A stretch of DNA of 58,194 nt from Sphingobacteriia bacterium (GCA_011390785.1 JAABRR010000026.1:5923-64116); one strand, 5' to 3'; counted from the first letter of the stretch, positions 35,122-44,698 are shown. The notes: generated by a model not told the origin, from the letters alone. Translations and numbers: made by a program.

Positions 35122-36417
35122 CTAATTTTTGATAGGATTTTTAACCACCCATTGTAAGGTAGTTCTGCTTTTCTGCTCGAGCAATATCTCTTTGTTTTGC
35201 AAAATCTCATCAAGATTTGCCTTCTCATAATGCCTGATGGTAATCAAATCTAAATTGTCATTGTATTTTAGGTGGTATATTTTTTCAAGGTCTTTTAAAA
35301 GGGCAGGTGTTTTAATTTTATCATGATCAAAGCAAACCGAAAAACTCAGGGCTGAATTTTGCATCAGGTTTATTTTAATCCCCAAACGGGCAAATTCTGA
35401 AAAGATTCTTGAAAGGTTATGTTCTGCAATAAAACTAAAGTCCTTGGGAAAAATCGATAACAGCATTTGATTGGTTTTGAAAATGTAAGAAGGATGGCTG
35501 TTATCGTTGATATAATCCCTGTTAATGATGCTCCCTTCCTGTTCAGAATTGTAAAATGACTTAACTTTTAAGGGAATGCTTCTTTTTAATAAAGGTTTCA
35601 GGGTTTTGGGATGAATTATCGTTGCCCCGAAATAGGCAAGCTCAATGGCTTCCTGGTAAGAAATGTTTTTCAGCAAAACCGTATTGGGTAGGATTTTGGG
35701 ATCAGCATTCAGTAACCCGGCAACATCTTTCCATATTACTACTTCTCTTGCCCGGAGGGTATAACCCAGAATAGCTGCAGTGTAATCAGAACCCTCACGT
35801 CCTAATGTGGTAATAAAACCCTGGGTTGTACCACCCAGAAAGCCTTGTGTTACCACAACGGGGTTGGGAATTTGATTATTCTTTTTAAAATAGGGAATTA
35901 TTTTTGATCTTACCGATTTCTCTGTTTTTAACCAGTCCACATTGGCATCTCTGTAGTTGGTATCAGTAATTATCAGATCTTTAGCATTATACCATCTGTT
36001 ATGTATTTCCTGTTCTTCCAGATATTCGGAAACAATAATGCTTGAGATCATTTCACCTGCTGATACAACCCTGTCATATTCGTAATTATAGTTTCTCCCG
36101 GGCGGCTGTTGAAGGTAGTAATATAAATTATAAAAGGATCTTTCAATAGCATTGAATATAATGTGGCTCTTTTTTGGGAATAGTCCGTAAGCCAGTTCCA
36201 GATGATATTGTTTCAATTCATCCAACGATTCATTGGCACCTGCAAGGTTTCCCTGAAAGAATAACTCTGTAATTCTCTCCAGTGCATTGGTGGTTTTACC
36301 CATTGCTGAAACAACAACAATTAAAGGCTCATTTTTATTTTGACCAATAATCTTTGTTGCGTTTTTTACTGCATCAGCGTTTTTTACTGATGCCCCACCA
36401 AATTTATAAACTATCAT
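35122..36417 (-). CDS. lysC: Aspartokinase
   Basis: The enzyme phosphorylates aspartate in the first step of Lys, Thr, Met and diaminopimelate synthesis. The ATG at 36417 gives MIVYKFGGASVKNADAV with the family's KFGGxSV; a TTG at 36423 is less likely. Further motifs are VVSAMGKTTN, SAGEMISS, GFLGGTTQGFITTLGREGSDYTA and a C-terminal ACT region (LLSIFPKDFSFIAEHNL). At about 431 residues it is monofunctional, without a homoserine dehydrogenase domain. No other pathway gene is adjacent. Confidence 0.93.
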   Translation of the reverse strand: MIVYKFGGASVKNADAVKNATKIIGQNKNEPLIVVVSAMGKTTNALERITELFFQGNLAGANESLDELKQYHLELAYGLFPKKSHIIFNAIERSFYNLYYYLQQPPGRNYNYEYDRVVSAGEMISSIIVSEYLEEQEIHNRWYNAKDLIITDTNYRDANVDWLKTEKSVRSKIIPYFKKNNQIPNPVVVTQGFLGGTTQGFITTLGREGSDYTAAILGYTLRAREVVIWKDVAGLLNADPKILPNTVLLKNISYQEAIELAYFGATIIHPKTLKPLLKRSIPLKVKSFYNSEQEGSIINRDYINDNSHPSYIFKTNQMLLSIFPKDFSFIAEHNLSRIFSEFARLGIKINLMQNSALSFSVCFDHDKIKTPALLKDLEKIYHLKYNDNLDLITIRHYEKANLDEILQNKEILLEQKSRTTLQWVVKNPIKN

Positions 36418-36510
36418 GCTCAATGGAAATTAAGTAACTCAGAAGGTGCTGTTTTACATTGTAAGCAATTGGCAAATTTGGCAGCAAAGGTAGTAATTTG
36501 ACCCTAAATA

Positions 36511-36541
36511 AAAAACCCCTGCTTCTATGTGAAACAGGGGC
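36511..36541 (-). terminator. Terminator of ECF sigma gene copy 1
   Basis: CCCCTG (36516-36521) pairs with CAGGGG (36535-36540); on the minus strand it is followed by TTTTTTATTT. Confidence 0.7.
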
Positions 36542-36564
36542 GAGGAGCGGAATATATATAGGGG

Positions 36565-37065
36565 TTAGTTGTCCTTAAGTGCTTCCATTAATTTCTTGCG
36601 GGTAAAGAAAATACGACTTTTTACGGTTCCTATAGAAAGATTAAGTTTGTCAGCAATTTCTTTGTATTTGTACCCTGCATTGTACATTTCAAAAGGTTTG
36701 CGTTGATCTTTATCAACTTTAGAAATTTCTTTCTGAATTTCTTTTACTCTGTAGTTTGAATCAGGGAGACCTATATTGCTTTCTTTTGAGAGATTCAAAA
36801 AGTAGAGATCATCTGTTTTATCTAAAAAAGTATTGTTTCTAATGTTTTGACGATAATTATTTATAAATGTATTTTTCATGATGGTGAAAGTCCATGCTTT
36901 AAGATTGGTATCAGCAGTAAACTTGTCACGATTTGTTAAGGCTTTTACAAAAGTTTCTTGAACAAGATCCTGAGCATCATCATAGTTTGAAGTTAAAGTA
37001 TATGCGAAATACTTTAGATTTTTCTGTAATCCCAGAAGTTTGTGGTTAAATTCAATTGCTGTCAT
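36565..37065 (-). CDS. ECF sigma factor, copy 1
   Basis: The 166-residue group 4 sigma factor has region 2 (FAYTLTSNYDDAQDLVQETF, NLKAWTFTIMKNTFINNYR) and region 4 (FEMYNAGYKYKEIADKLNLS, IGTVKSRIFFTRKKLMEAL). It differs from the copy at 37678-38178 by only four residues (I4F, F80I, F89Y, N104T) while synonymous positions differ widely. No anti-sigma gene is adjacent, which suggests control at another level. Both copies have their own terminator and similar upstream DNA. Confidence 0.94.
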   Translation of the reverse strand: MTAIEFNHKLLGLQKNLKYFAYTLTSNYDDAQDLVQETFVKALTNRDKFTADTNLKAWTFTIMKNTFINNYRQNIRNNTFLDKTDDLYFLNLSKESNIGLPDSNYRVKEIQKEISKVDKDQRKPFEMYNAGYKYKEIADKLNLSIGTVKSRIFFTRKKLMEALKDN

Positions 37066-37620
37066 ATCTGTAAAGTTTAAAAGTTTCTGTTTAATTAATA
37101 TGATTCAAAGTTAAACAGAAAAAATCAATAACCAAGGATTTTGTTATATTTTAACACAGTAAGTTTCTTAAAAACATAGTTTGATAATCAAGGAATACTT
37201 GTTAGTGGTATTTATTTGATTATTTGATGGCTTTTTTTTCAATGATTATCGCTATTTGTTGTTTAATGGTTATAGTGTTTTAATTATACAAAGAATACTT
37301 TGACCTGCCGCTAAGTGCAATAATTATTTGTCCTGAGTTGCGCCATTTAGTATAATACATTCAATTTGATCGAAATTGTATTAGATTTACATTAGATTTA
37401 TTCACTAACCTGATTTATTTTTTTCTGTAATAATCCAAATTTCGGACTAAGTTACATTTTTGTTTTTTCTATAAGTCAATAGTATGATCAGGATTAACCA
37501 GATACCCCTTCCAATTACTATATCAATGTTAAGGAGAAACTGGGTAACACAGATTGAATGGTTTGCAAAGTTGGGAATCGATTGATACATTTTAGAGTAA
37601 AACAGAGAATGTTTTTTAAA
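37066..37620. other. Spacer between the two sigma-factor copies
   Basis: The first 120 bases left of the gene start (37066-37190) resemble the DNA upstream of copy 2 (38179-38300), including CAAAGTTAAACAGAAAAA, so the promoter was duplicated with the gene. A plus-strand ORF of 33 codons (37484-37585, MIRINQIPLPITISML...) exists but has no support. Otherwise noncoding. Confidence 0.5.
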
Positions 37621-37621
37621 C

Positions 37622-37654
37622 AAAAAACCCCTGTTTCTTTTTTAAACAAGGGTT
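37622..37654 (-). terminator. Terminator of ECF sigma gene copy 2
   Basis: AACCCCTGTTT pairs with AAACAAGGGTT with one mismatch around a T-rich loop, followed on the minus strand by TTTTTTG. It is the counterpart of the hairpin at 36511-36541. Confidence 0.6.
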
Positions 37655-37677
37655 AGAAGTGGAAATGTATATTGGGT

Positions 37678-38178
37678 TTAATTGTCCTTAAGTGCTTCCA
37701 TTAATTTTTTACGTGTAAAGAAAATGCGACTTTTTACTGTGCCAATAGACAGATTTAGTTTATCAGCTATTTCCTTATATTTGTAGCCCGCGTTATACAT
37801 TTCAAAGGGTTTACGCTGGTCTTTGTCAACTTTCGAGATTTCTTTTTGTATTTCCTTTACTCTGTAAGTTGAATCAGGAAGGCCAATGTTACTTTCTTTT
37901 GAAAGATTTAGATAATATAGATCATCTGTTTTATCAAGAATTGTATTATTCCTGATATTTTGACGATAATTATTAATAAATGTATTTTTCATTATTGTGA
38001 AAGTCCAGGCCTTCAAATTTGTGTCAGCAGTAAATTTATCACGGTTTGTTAACGCTTTGACAAAAGTTTCTTGAACAAGATCCTGTGCATCATCGTAATT
38101 TGAAGTTAAAGTATATGCGAAATACTTTAGGTTTTTCTGTAATCCCAGAAGTTTGTGGTTAAATTCGAATGCTGTCAT
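37678..38178 (-). CDS. ECF sigma factor, copy 2
   Basis: This is the near-identical partner of the gene at 36565-37065 (166 residues, four substitutions, none in the region 4 recognition helix). The first 80 bases of the coding sequence and the last 30 are almost identical in DNA. The middle differs at many third positions, suggesting either long-standing strong purifying selection or patchy gene conversion. Both factors should recognise the same promoters and differ mainly in when they are expressed. Confidence 0.94.
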   Translation of the reverse strand: MTAFEFNHKLLGLQKNLKYFAYTLTSNYDDAQDLVQETFVKALTNRDKFTADTNLKAWTFTIMKNTFINNYRQNIRNNTILDKTDDLYYLNLSKESNIGLPDSTYRVKEIQKEISKVDKDQRKPFEMYNAGYKYKEIADKLNLSIGTVKSRIFFTRKKLMEALKDN

Positions 38179-38470
38179 ATCTATAGAGTTTTTAAAGTTT
38201 CTGTTTAATTATTATGATCCAAAGTTAAACAGAAAAATTCAAGATCCAAGGTTTTTGTAATAATTTAACATGTCAGGTTTCTTAAAAAGAAAGTTTGGTG
38301 AGCAAAGAATAATTATTCGTGGAACTTATTTGAGAATTCCGTTGCTGTTTTTGCAGGTTTAATGACTGGTTTTGTTTAATAAATACCATATTATAAATGT
38401 ACAAAAATACTTTAGCCTAAAGAAATGTGCTTAACGATTGTTTTGATAAATATTCACAAACCTGCAAATA
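38179..38470. other. Spacer upstream of ECF copy 2
   Basis: It contains the duplicated promoter segment (38179-38300) described for copy 1; the remainder is A+T-rich with nothing I can support. Confidence 0.5.
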
Positions 38471-38502
38471 AAAAGAGACTATGAATTTTCATAGTCTCTT
38501 TT
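38471..38502 (-). terminator. Near-perfect 15-bp hairpin terminator
   Basis: AAAAGAGACTATGAA (38471-38485) and TTCATAGTCTCTTTT (38488-38502) are exact complements. It follows the MerR/B12 gene on the minus strand. Confidence 0.75.
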
Positions 38503-38530
38503 CAATAAAATTTTTGAAATTAAAAGAGTG

Positions 38531-39412
38531 TCAGACTCTGTTCAGGTAAGATTTAAACTCTTCAGCATCCTGAATGAATTTAATATTATCGGGTAATTTT
38601 TCGGGAATCTGGCTAACCTGGTAACCGGCAATAAAAATATCTTTGTGTTCAAAACCATTGGAAATTGTTTGCAGATATTCAGGAATATTTTTTGCTTCGA
38701 GGGCAGCAACAAAATAGGTGAGAATATAATCCGCTCTCCTTATTTTTATAACTTCCAAAATATCTTTAAGCGGAACAGATTGCCCGAGATAAATAACCCG
38801 GTGACCTGACTTTTTAATAATATAGGTGTAAAAAAGTAGCCCCAACTCATGTAATTCATTTTCAGGTAAAAATAAAAGAAATGTTTTGGCATCTGGCTTG
38901 GGAGAATTTTCCTGACCATCAATGGCAATAATTAATTTTTGTCTTATAAGGTTAGTAATAAAGTGCTCCTGAGCCGGGTTTATTGTACCCACCTGCCACA
39001 AAATACCAACTTTAACCAGAAAAGCATAAATTATATGAGTAATGGTTTTTTCAAATCCCATTTTAATAATTGCAGAAGATAGAACTTTTTCAAATTTGTC
39101 TTCGTCAATTTCAATCATCGAAACAATAAGATTATTTATGTAGCTCTCGTAGTTGCCTGATGTATTGGAAATTTCGATTATTTTTTGGCAAACCTGATTA
39201 TTTCCCATCTTTATAATTTCACTTATTTTGAAACCATGTTTATTGAGGGTACTTATATTCAGTAACTTCTTCAGATCCTCATCATTATAATATCTGATGT
39301 TGGTATCGGTGCGTTCTGGATTAACAACATTATAACGTTTCTCCCAGATCCTTATAGTATGTGCTTTGATCTCCGTAATTTTCTCAAGATCATTTATTGA
39401 ATATCGAATCAT
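38531..39412 (-). CDS. MerR-family regulator with B12-binding domain (CarH/LitR-like)
   Basis: The 293-residue protein has an N-terminal MerR winged helix (MIRYSINDLEKITEIKAHTI, RIWEKRYNVVNPERTDTNIR), a four-helix B12-binding cap (VGILWQVGTINPAQEHFITN) and a cobalamin-binding Rossmann domain (LFLPENELHELGLLFYTYII, SGHRVIYLGQSVPLKDI). The His of ELHELG is the expected lower axial ligand and W-x9-EH is present in the cap, so adenosylcobalamin-based light sensing is possible. In relatives this controls carotenoid or photoprotection genes. None of those genes lies in the window, but two ECF sigma genes follow on the same strand, a pairing seen in light-response loci. Confidence 0.88.
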   Translation of the reverse strand: MIRYSINDLEKITEIKAHTIRIWEKRYNVVNPERTDTNIRYYNDEDLKKLLNISTLNKHGFKISEIIKMGNNQVCQKIIEISNTSGNYESYINNLIVSMIEIDEDKFEKVLSSAIIKMGFEKTITHIIYAFLVKVGILWQVGTINPAQEHFITNLIRQKLIIAIDGQENSPKPDAKTFLLFLPENELHELGLLFYTYIIKKSGHRVIYLGQSVPLKDILEVIKIRRADYILTYFVAALEAKNIPEYLQTISNGFEHKDIFIAGYQVSQIPEKLPDNIKFIQDAEEFKSYLNRV

Positions 39413-39787
39413 TATTTTACAATTTTATTTGCCAGGAGATTTACTCAACTGTGGAAAATAACTGTTATTTAAATGCCAAAGTAATAGAGACTTGCTGGAT
39501 TGATTAAATTGCACCTAATTTTAGTTTTTGAATCAAGATCAAATCTCATTTTATTTAAATTCTACACTAATAACCTTCTCCATAAGTAATTGTTTAATTC
39601 TTTTATAAAAAAAGATAAACAATATTTAGCTTGTTTGTCGTTATTAAAGCAGACATAAAATTTAAGATTATTTATTGAAAATCAGGCTTATGTGAAATTA
39701 CGAAAGTTTGCTTTGTCTTTTTTCATAATTTTGTGATACAAAATCCTGATTTACAAAGAAACATTTTGGCTTTAGAAAGATTCATAA
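39413..39787. other. Divergent promoter region
   Basis: This 375-base A+T-rich spacer lies between the MerR/B12 gene (minus) and the SiaC-like gene (plus). TAATTTTG at 39726-39733 is a good minus-7 element for the plus-strand gene. No ORF is visible. Confidence 0.45.
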
Positions 39788-40171
39788 ATGCAAAAACTGA
39801 AGATTGAACCCACGAAGGACACTCTGGGTATACACTTTGATCCATTTGAAAAATTTCTTGAATTCAGGGGTTTATCATATCCATCCAATCCAAAAATATT
39901 TTTTGAACCCCTGATCGACTGGGTGCAAGATTATTTATCATATGCCGGTAAGGAAAATTTAACTCTTTATTTTAGAATAAAATATTTTAATACAAGTTCG
40001 TCCACCTATTTATTTAAAATTCTGGAACTTCTGGTTCCTGTTTATGAAAAAAATAAAAATGTAAAGATAATTTGGTATAACAATAATGATGATGATTCAT
40101 TGGAATCGTGGATGAGCTTGATGTACGATATTGATCTACCCTTTGAAATAGTCAATGAGAACGAAAAATGA
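39788..40171 (+). CDS. SiaC-like regulatory phosphoprotein (DUF1987)
   Basis: The 127-residue protein matches the DUF1987/SiaC family: FDPFEKFLEFRGLSYPSNPK, FFEPLIDWVQDYLSYAGKEN, LYFRIKYFNTSSSTYLFKIL. The conserved FNTSSS carries the phosphorylated Thr/Ser of the SiaC partner-switching systems, where a kinase (SiaB) and PP2C phosphatase (SiaA) control it. Those partners are not in the window. In Pseudomonas the system adjusts c-di-GMP synthesis and aggregation; its role in Bacteroidetes is unknown. Confidence 0.88.
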   Translation: MQKLKIEPTKDTLGIHFDPFEKFLEFRGLSYPSNPKIFFEPLIDWVQDYLSYAGKENLTLYFRIKYFNTSSSTYLFKILELLVPVYEKNKNVKIIWYNNNDDDSLESWMSLMYDIDLPFEIVNENEK

Positions 40172-40409
40172 AATAGCAAGGACATACTAGATTTAAATGC
40201 ATGATTTTAATTTTATAATTCAAAAACTACCGCACATCATAATAGAAATTTTTATACGTTTAATCAGTAGGATTATCATTATATTTCACATTCGATAAAT
40301 CTTAAAAGTATTTGATTATAAAAATGTGTAATGGATAAAATTACCTTTAATTAATAGTTATTTTTTTGCTAATTTTGAGAAAAGTATTTTATTTAAAACG
40401 CAACAAGCT

Positions 40410-41306
40410 ATGGAACAAAACACTTTAGAAGTCACAGAGCGTTCTGAAGTGTTTGAGTTTACCAGCCTAAGGGATATGGTAAATCAGGCACTTCAACAAA
40501 ATTTTGGCGAAATACAATTGTCAAATGGGTTATCAACCGGATTTAAGGATCTGGATATTGTAATTAAAGGTTTAAAAAAGGGGGAGTTAACCACCATCGC
40601 AGTTAAACCGGGAATGGGAAAGACTGCTCTAATGCTGTCAATTGCCAATAATGTAGCCATTAAGAATAATCACCCGGTAGCAATTTTCTCTTCAGAAAGA
40701 TCCAGCTCAAAAATTACGAATCGTCTTATTGAGAGTGAAACAGGAATGTCTCTTGATAAGCTTATGAAAGGAAATCTAAAACCCAGTGAACGGGATCATG
40801 TTTTTTCTCTCGTAAGTCATATTGCCAAAGCTGATATTTTTCTCGATGATACACCGAATCTCTCTGTCGGTGAATTGATGAATAAATCAAGGCAATTGAA
40901 ATTAAATAATGGGGTTGAACTAATAATCATTGATTACCTGGAATTATTAACACACCCTTTCACAAATGTTGAAAGTCGCGAAGAACAATTGAATGAAATT
41001 TTACAGGAAATAAAGCAGGTAGCTGTAGAGCTTAATGTTCCTGTATTGCTTTTCTCCCAGATTCCAGGACATTACCCCGGCAATATTCTTAACAGACCAG
41101 TTCTTAAGGATGTAAATGTTTCTATTGCCGAGCACTCTGATGTTCTTTTGTTTCTGCACAGATCAGATCTTAGAGTTGCCAATGAAAAAGGATATGTTTC
41201 CAATGATATAGTTGAAGTTGTGGTTGCTAAATTTAATGGCCAGAAAAGTGACGATATTGTTGAACTTAGGTTTATTGAGAGTTTAGCTAAATTCACTGAT
41301 AAGTAA
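40410..41306 (+). CDS. Orphan DnaB-like helicase C-terminal domain ATPase
   Basis: The 298-residue protein corresponds to the RecA-type C-terminal domain of replicative helicase DnaB. It has LSTGFKDLDIVIKGLKKGEL, Walker A VKPGMGKTALM, IFSSERSSSKITNRLIESET, Walker B VELIIIDYLELL and the sensor region VLLFSQIP, with QRPxxxDLR replaced by NRPVLKDVNVSIAEHSDVLL. The DnaB N-terminal primase-binding domain is absent and there is no room for it. It is not the main replicative helicase. Related short RecA-like proteins occur in Bacteroidetes without known function. No nuclease or primase is adjacent. Confidence 0.82.
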   Translation: MEQNTLEVTERSEVFEFTSLRDMVNQALQQNFGEIQLSNGLSTGFKDLDIVIKGLKKGELTTIAVKPGMGKTALMLSIANNVAIKNNHPVAIFSSERSSSKITNRLIESETGMSLDKLMKGNLKPSERDHVFSLVSHIAKADIFLDDTPNLSVGELMNKSRQLKLNNGVELIIIDYLELLTHPFTNVESREEQLNEILQEIKQVAVELNVPVLLFSQIPGHYPGNILNRPVLKDVNVSIAEHSDVLLFLHRSDLRVANEKGYVSNDIVEVVVAKFNGQKSDDIVELRFIESLAKFTDK

Positions 41307-41339
41307 TTTCGTTAACTGAAATCATTCTAAATTACCGAA

Positions 41340-41376
41340 AAAAGCCTGCTGTGTGTTTTTTACAGTAGGCTTTTTT
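41340..41376 (+). terminator. Terminator after DnaB-like gene
   Basis: AGCCTGCTGT (41343-41352) pairs with ACAGTAGGCT (41362-41371) with one G-U pair, then six T. Confidence 0.75.
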
Positions 41377-41408
41377 GTAATTTAGAAGAAATTTTAATCA
41401 AAAAATAT

Positions 41409-41951
41409 ATGGCTGTTTATTCTGAAATTGATCATAGAAAAGATACTATTATAGAAGTGGCAAAACTTATGGTTTTAGCTGCTCGAACTGCTCCTAAAGG
41501 TAAAGGTGCTAATAATATTGAGATGGCAATTCTCACTGATAATGATATCAGATTACTTGCCATGGAAACCCGTAAAATTGGCGAAACAAAAGAGTATGAC
41601 ATTTTTATCAGAGATGCCGATAATGTCCTGGCCAATGCTGATGCAGTTGTTCTTATTGGTACCAGAATAAAAACGCTAGGACTAAAAGTTTGTAGTTTGT
41701 GCGGTTTTGCAGATTGTGCAACCAAAGAGAAATATCCACTGGTGCCATGTGTATATAATTCAAGCGATTTGGGGACTGCTGTTGGAGCTGCTGTTGCTGT
41801 GGCATCGCAGCATCATATCGACAACAGAGTTATGCATACAATTGGAATGGCTGCTTTAAACCTTGAGATTTTAAGTAAAGGTGTAAAAATAATATGGGGT
41901 ATTCCGCTGAGTGCAACATCTAAAAATCCTTATTTTGATAGAAAGAAATGA
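41409..41951 (+). CDS. DUF2148 ferredoxin-domain-like protein
   Basis: The 180-residue protein has the DUF2148 pattern: MVLAARTAPKGKGANNIEMA, then ADAVVLIGTRIKTLGLKVCS and CGFADCATKE with four close cysteines, and LGTAVGAAVAVASQHHIDNR. The Cys cluster CSLCGFADC may bind an Fe-S centre. The flavodoxin/nitroreductase-like surroundings suggest a redox role. The function is uncharacterised. Confidence 0.8.
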   Translation: MAVYSEIDHRKDTIIEVAKLMVLAARTAPKGKGANNIEMAILTDNDIRLLAMETRKIGETKEYDIFIRDADNVLANADAVVLIGTRIKTLGLKVCSLCGFADCATKEKYPLVPCVYNSSDLGTAVGAAVAVASQHHIDNRVMHTIGMAALNLEILSKGVKIIWGIPLSATSKNPYFDRKK

Positions 41952-41985
41952 TAAAAAAATCTCAATAACTGTTTATTTTTTTAAT

Positions 41986-42014
41986 CGGCTCTGATAATTT
42001 ATTCAGAGCCTTTT
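41986..42014 (+). terminator. Terminator after DUF2148 gene
   Basis: GGCTCTGA and TCAGAGCC pair around an 8-base loop, followed by TTTTG. Confidence 0.7.
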
Positions 42015-42201
42015 GTTTGATTATCAGACGTATAAAATATTTCTTTCTTATTTGACATAGTCACTTTTCTTATTATTTGCGTTATAATTTTATCATTTTA
42101 TGAGTTTTATGAACTTATTGGTATTAAAATGTGTTCTTTTTCTTGTCTTAAAATGATTATTTTCAAATTAAATGGAAGTGTAACAAAAAAAAATATAATG
42201 T

Positions 42202-42714
42202 ATGAAAAGAAATTCGAATGTTGTAACTTTTGGAGGAAATCCTGTAACTCTGATGGGCAAGTTAATAAAAACTGGTAGCCATGCAAAAAATTTCGTGGCT
42301 TCAGGTTCAGATATGAAACCGGTTAAATTAAGTGATTTTGGTGGTAAGGTAAGGATTATTTCTTCTGTGCCATCTGTTGATACAGATGTATGCGCGGAGC
42401 AAACCAGAAGGTTTAATCTGGAAGCTTCAAAGCTCAATAATGTTCAGATCATAACAATTTCATGCGATTTGCCTTTTGCTTTGAAGCGCTTTTGCGCTGC
42501 CGAGGGCATTGATAAAATTGTAACGGTTTCTGATCATAAACAAACAGATTTTGGTGTTAAGTATGGATTTCTCATTGAAGAATTCCGTTTATTGGCCAGA
42601 GGTATCGTTATTATTGATCAGTATGATATGGTAAGATATGTGGAAGTTGTGAAAGAAATTGCTGATCATCCAAATTATGATGCAGCTCTTGATTTTGTAA
42701 AAACTCTTCAATAA
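42202..42714 (+). CDS. tpx: Thiol peroxidase Tpx
   Basis: This 170-residue peroxiredoxin is of the Tpx type. The N-terminal beta hairpin reads VVTFGGNPVTLMGKLIKTGS, the peroxidatic Cys is in VPSVDTDVCAEQTRRFN and the resolving Cys in LPFALKRFCAAEGIDK, with the conserved YEVVKE-like end VKEIADHPNYDAALDF. It reduces H2O2 and alkyl hydroperoxides using thioredoxin. The start is MKRNSNVVTFGG. It is monocistronic, with a strong bidirectional terminator before dnaK. Confidence 0.95.
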   Translation: MKRNSNVVTFGGNPVTLMGKLIKTGSHAKNFVASGSDMKPVKLSDFGGKVRIISSVPSVDTDVCAEQTRRFNLEASKLNNVQIITISCDLPFALKRFCAAEGIDKIVTVSDHKQTDFGVKYGFLIEEFRLLARGIVIIDQYDMVRYVEVVKEIADHPNYDAALDFVKTLQ

Positions 42715-42731
42715 CAAATCTTAGATCTAAA

Positions 42732-42768
42732 AAAAAAGGCGGAAAGTTTTAACTTTTCCGCCTTTTTT
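42732..42768. terminator. Bidirectional terminator between tpx and dnaK
   Basis: AAAAAAGGCGGAAAG and CTTTTCCGCCTTTTTT form a long stem with a short A/T loop, serving the convergent genes on both sides. Confidence 0.85.
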
Positions 42769-42781
42769 GCTTAATTAAATT

Positions 42782-44698
42782 TTATTTCACTTCTTCAAAA
42801 TCAACATCGGTTACTTCGCCATCATCTTTGCCTTTGTCAGAATCAGTTTTTGTATCTGCTGATGTTGAAGCATCACCTGTCTGATCAGTCTGACCCTGAG
42901 TAGCATTGTACATTTCAGTGCTGGCTTCTTGCCATGCTGCATTGATGGCTGCAAGGGCTGTATCAATTGCTGCCAGATCTTTGCTTTGATGGGCAGTTTT
43001 CAGATCAGTAAGAGCTTTTTCGATGGGCTCTTTTTTCTCTGCAGGAATTTTGTCGCCATACTCTTTCAATTGTTTCTCCGTTTGGAAGATCATGCTGTCT
43101 GCAGCATTAATTTTTTCTGTTTCTTCCCTGGCTTTCTTATCTCTTTCGGCGTTTTCTTCGGCTTCTCTTTTCATCCTCTGAATTTCTTCATCACTCAAGC
43201 CGCTTGATGCTTCAATTCTAATGTTTTGAGATTTTCCAGTTGCTTTGTCTTTTGCAGAAACATTAAGAATACCGTTGGCATCAATATCGAACATTACTTC
43301 AATTTGTGGCACGCCACGGGGTGATGGTGGAATTCCGTCGAGGTGAAACCTTCCGATAGTTCTGTTATCTTTGGCCATTGGTCTTTCACCCTGAAGTATG
43401 TGTATTTCTACAGAAGTCTGACTATCTGCAGCTGTTGAGAAAGTTTCTGTTTTTTTAGTAGGAATGGTTGTATTCGATTCTATCAACTTGGTCATTACAC
43501 CGCCAAGAGTTTCAATACCCAATGAAAGCGGGGTTACATCAAGCAGAAGAACATCCTTGATTTCACCACTTAAAACTGCTCCTTGAATAGCAGCACCAAG
43601 AGCAACTACTTCGTCGGGATTAACGCCTTTAGAGGGCTTCTTACCAAAGAATTTCTCTACAATTTCCTGAATGGCAGGAATACGCGTTGAACCGCCTACC
43701 AAAATTACTTCATCAACATCAGAGGGTTGCATTCCGGCATCTTTCAAGGCTTTTTTACATGGCTCCAGTGTAGACTGAATAAGCTTGTCATTAAGTTGTT
43801 CAAATTTGCTTCTTGAAAGGTTGCGAACAAGGTGTTTTGGAATTCCATCAACGGGCATTATATAAGGCAGATTAATTTCTGTTGATGTTGAGCTTGAGAG
43901 TTCAATCTTGGCTTTCTCTGCCGCTTCTTTTAAACGTTGCATAGCCATAGGATCTTTTCTCAGATCAATATTCTCATCCTTAATAAATTCTTCTGCCAGC
44001 CAATCTATAACTACGTTGTCAAAGTCGTCTCCACCAAGATGGGTATCACCATTGGTAGATTTTACTTCAAATACGCCATCACCAAGTTCAAGAATAGAAA
44101 TATCAAATGTACCTCCGCCAAGATCAAAAACAGCAATTTTTATATCTTTATTCTTCTTGTCTAAGCCATAGGCCAATGACGCGGCTGTAGGTTCGTTGAT
44201 AATTCTTTTAACCTTTAAACCAGCAATTTCACCAGCTTCTTTAGTTGCTTGTCTTTGAGAATCATTGAAATAGGCGGGTACTGTTATTACGGCTTCGGTA
44301 ACTTCTTGTCCAAGATAATCTTCTGCTGTTTTTTTCATTTTTTGTAAAACCATTGCAGATATTTCTTGCGGGCTGTAGTTACGATCGTCAATTTTTACCC
44401 TTGGAGTAGAATTGTCGCCTTTAACTACTTCATAAGAAACTCTTGATCTGTCGGGAGCAGATGATTCGAAGGTTTCTCCCATAAACCTTTTTATGGATGA
44501 AACAGTTTTCTGAGGATTAATGATGGCCTGTCTTTTGGCAGGATCACCAACTTTTCTCTCTCCGTTATCTGAAAAGCCCACAATTGATGGGGTTGTACGA
44601 CGTCCTTCACTGTTGGGGATTACTACGGGTTCATTACCTTCCATTACTGCAACGCAAGAGTTGGTTGTGCCTAAGTCTATTCCTATTATTTTACCCAT
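42782..44698 (-). CDS. dnaK: Chaperone DnaK (Hsp70)
   Basis: The 638-residue ATP-dependent chaperone starts [20 protein letters not shown]. The nucleotide-binding domain carries [15 protein letters not shown] and [13 protein letters not shown]. The linker is [16 protein letters not shown] and the substrate-binding domain reads [20 protein letters not shown]. The C-terminus ends in the conserved acidic [13 protein letters not shown]. Its partners dnaJ and grpE are not adjacent here; a separate DnaJ-domain membrane protein lies at 50.3 kb. Confidence 0.98.
   Translation of the reverse strand: MGKIIGIDLGTTNSCVAVMEGNEPVVIPNSEGRRTTPSIVGFSDNGERKVGDPAKRQAIINPQKTVSSIKRFMGETFESSAPDRSRVSYEVVKGDNSTPRVKIDDRNYSPQEISAMVLQKMKKTAEDYLGQEVTEAVITVPAYFNDSQRQATKEAGEIAGLKVKRIINEPTAASLAYGLDKKNKDIKIAVFDLGGGTFDISILELGDGVFEVKSTNGDTHLGGDDFDNVVIDWLAEEFIKDENIDLRKDPMAMQRLKEAAEKAKIELSSSTSTEINLPYIMPVDGIPKHLVRNLSRSKFEQLNDKLIQSTLEPCKKALKDAGMQPSDVDEVILVGGSTRIPAIQEIVEKFFGKKPSKGVNPDEVVALGAAIQGAVLSGEIKDVLLLDVTPLSLGIETLGGVMTKLIESNTTIPTKKTETFSTAADSQTSVEIHILQGERPMAKDNRTIGRFHLDGIPPSPRGVPQIEVMFDIDANGILNVSAKDKATGKSQNIRIEASSGLSDEEIQRMKREAEENAERDKKAREETEKINAADSMIFQTEKQLKEYGDKIPAEKKEPIEKALTDLKTAHQSKDLAAIDTALAAINAAWQEASTEMYNATQGQTDQTGDASTSADTKTDSDKGKDDGEVTDVDFEEVK

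Noticed and set aside
37484-37585. 33-codon ORF between the sigma twins
   Set aside because: Too short, no promoter or similarity seen; kept only as a remark in the spacer entry.
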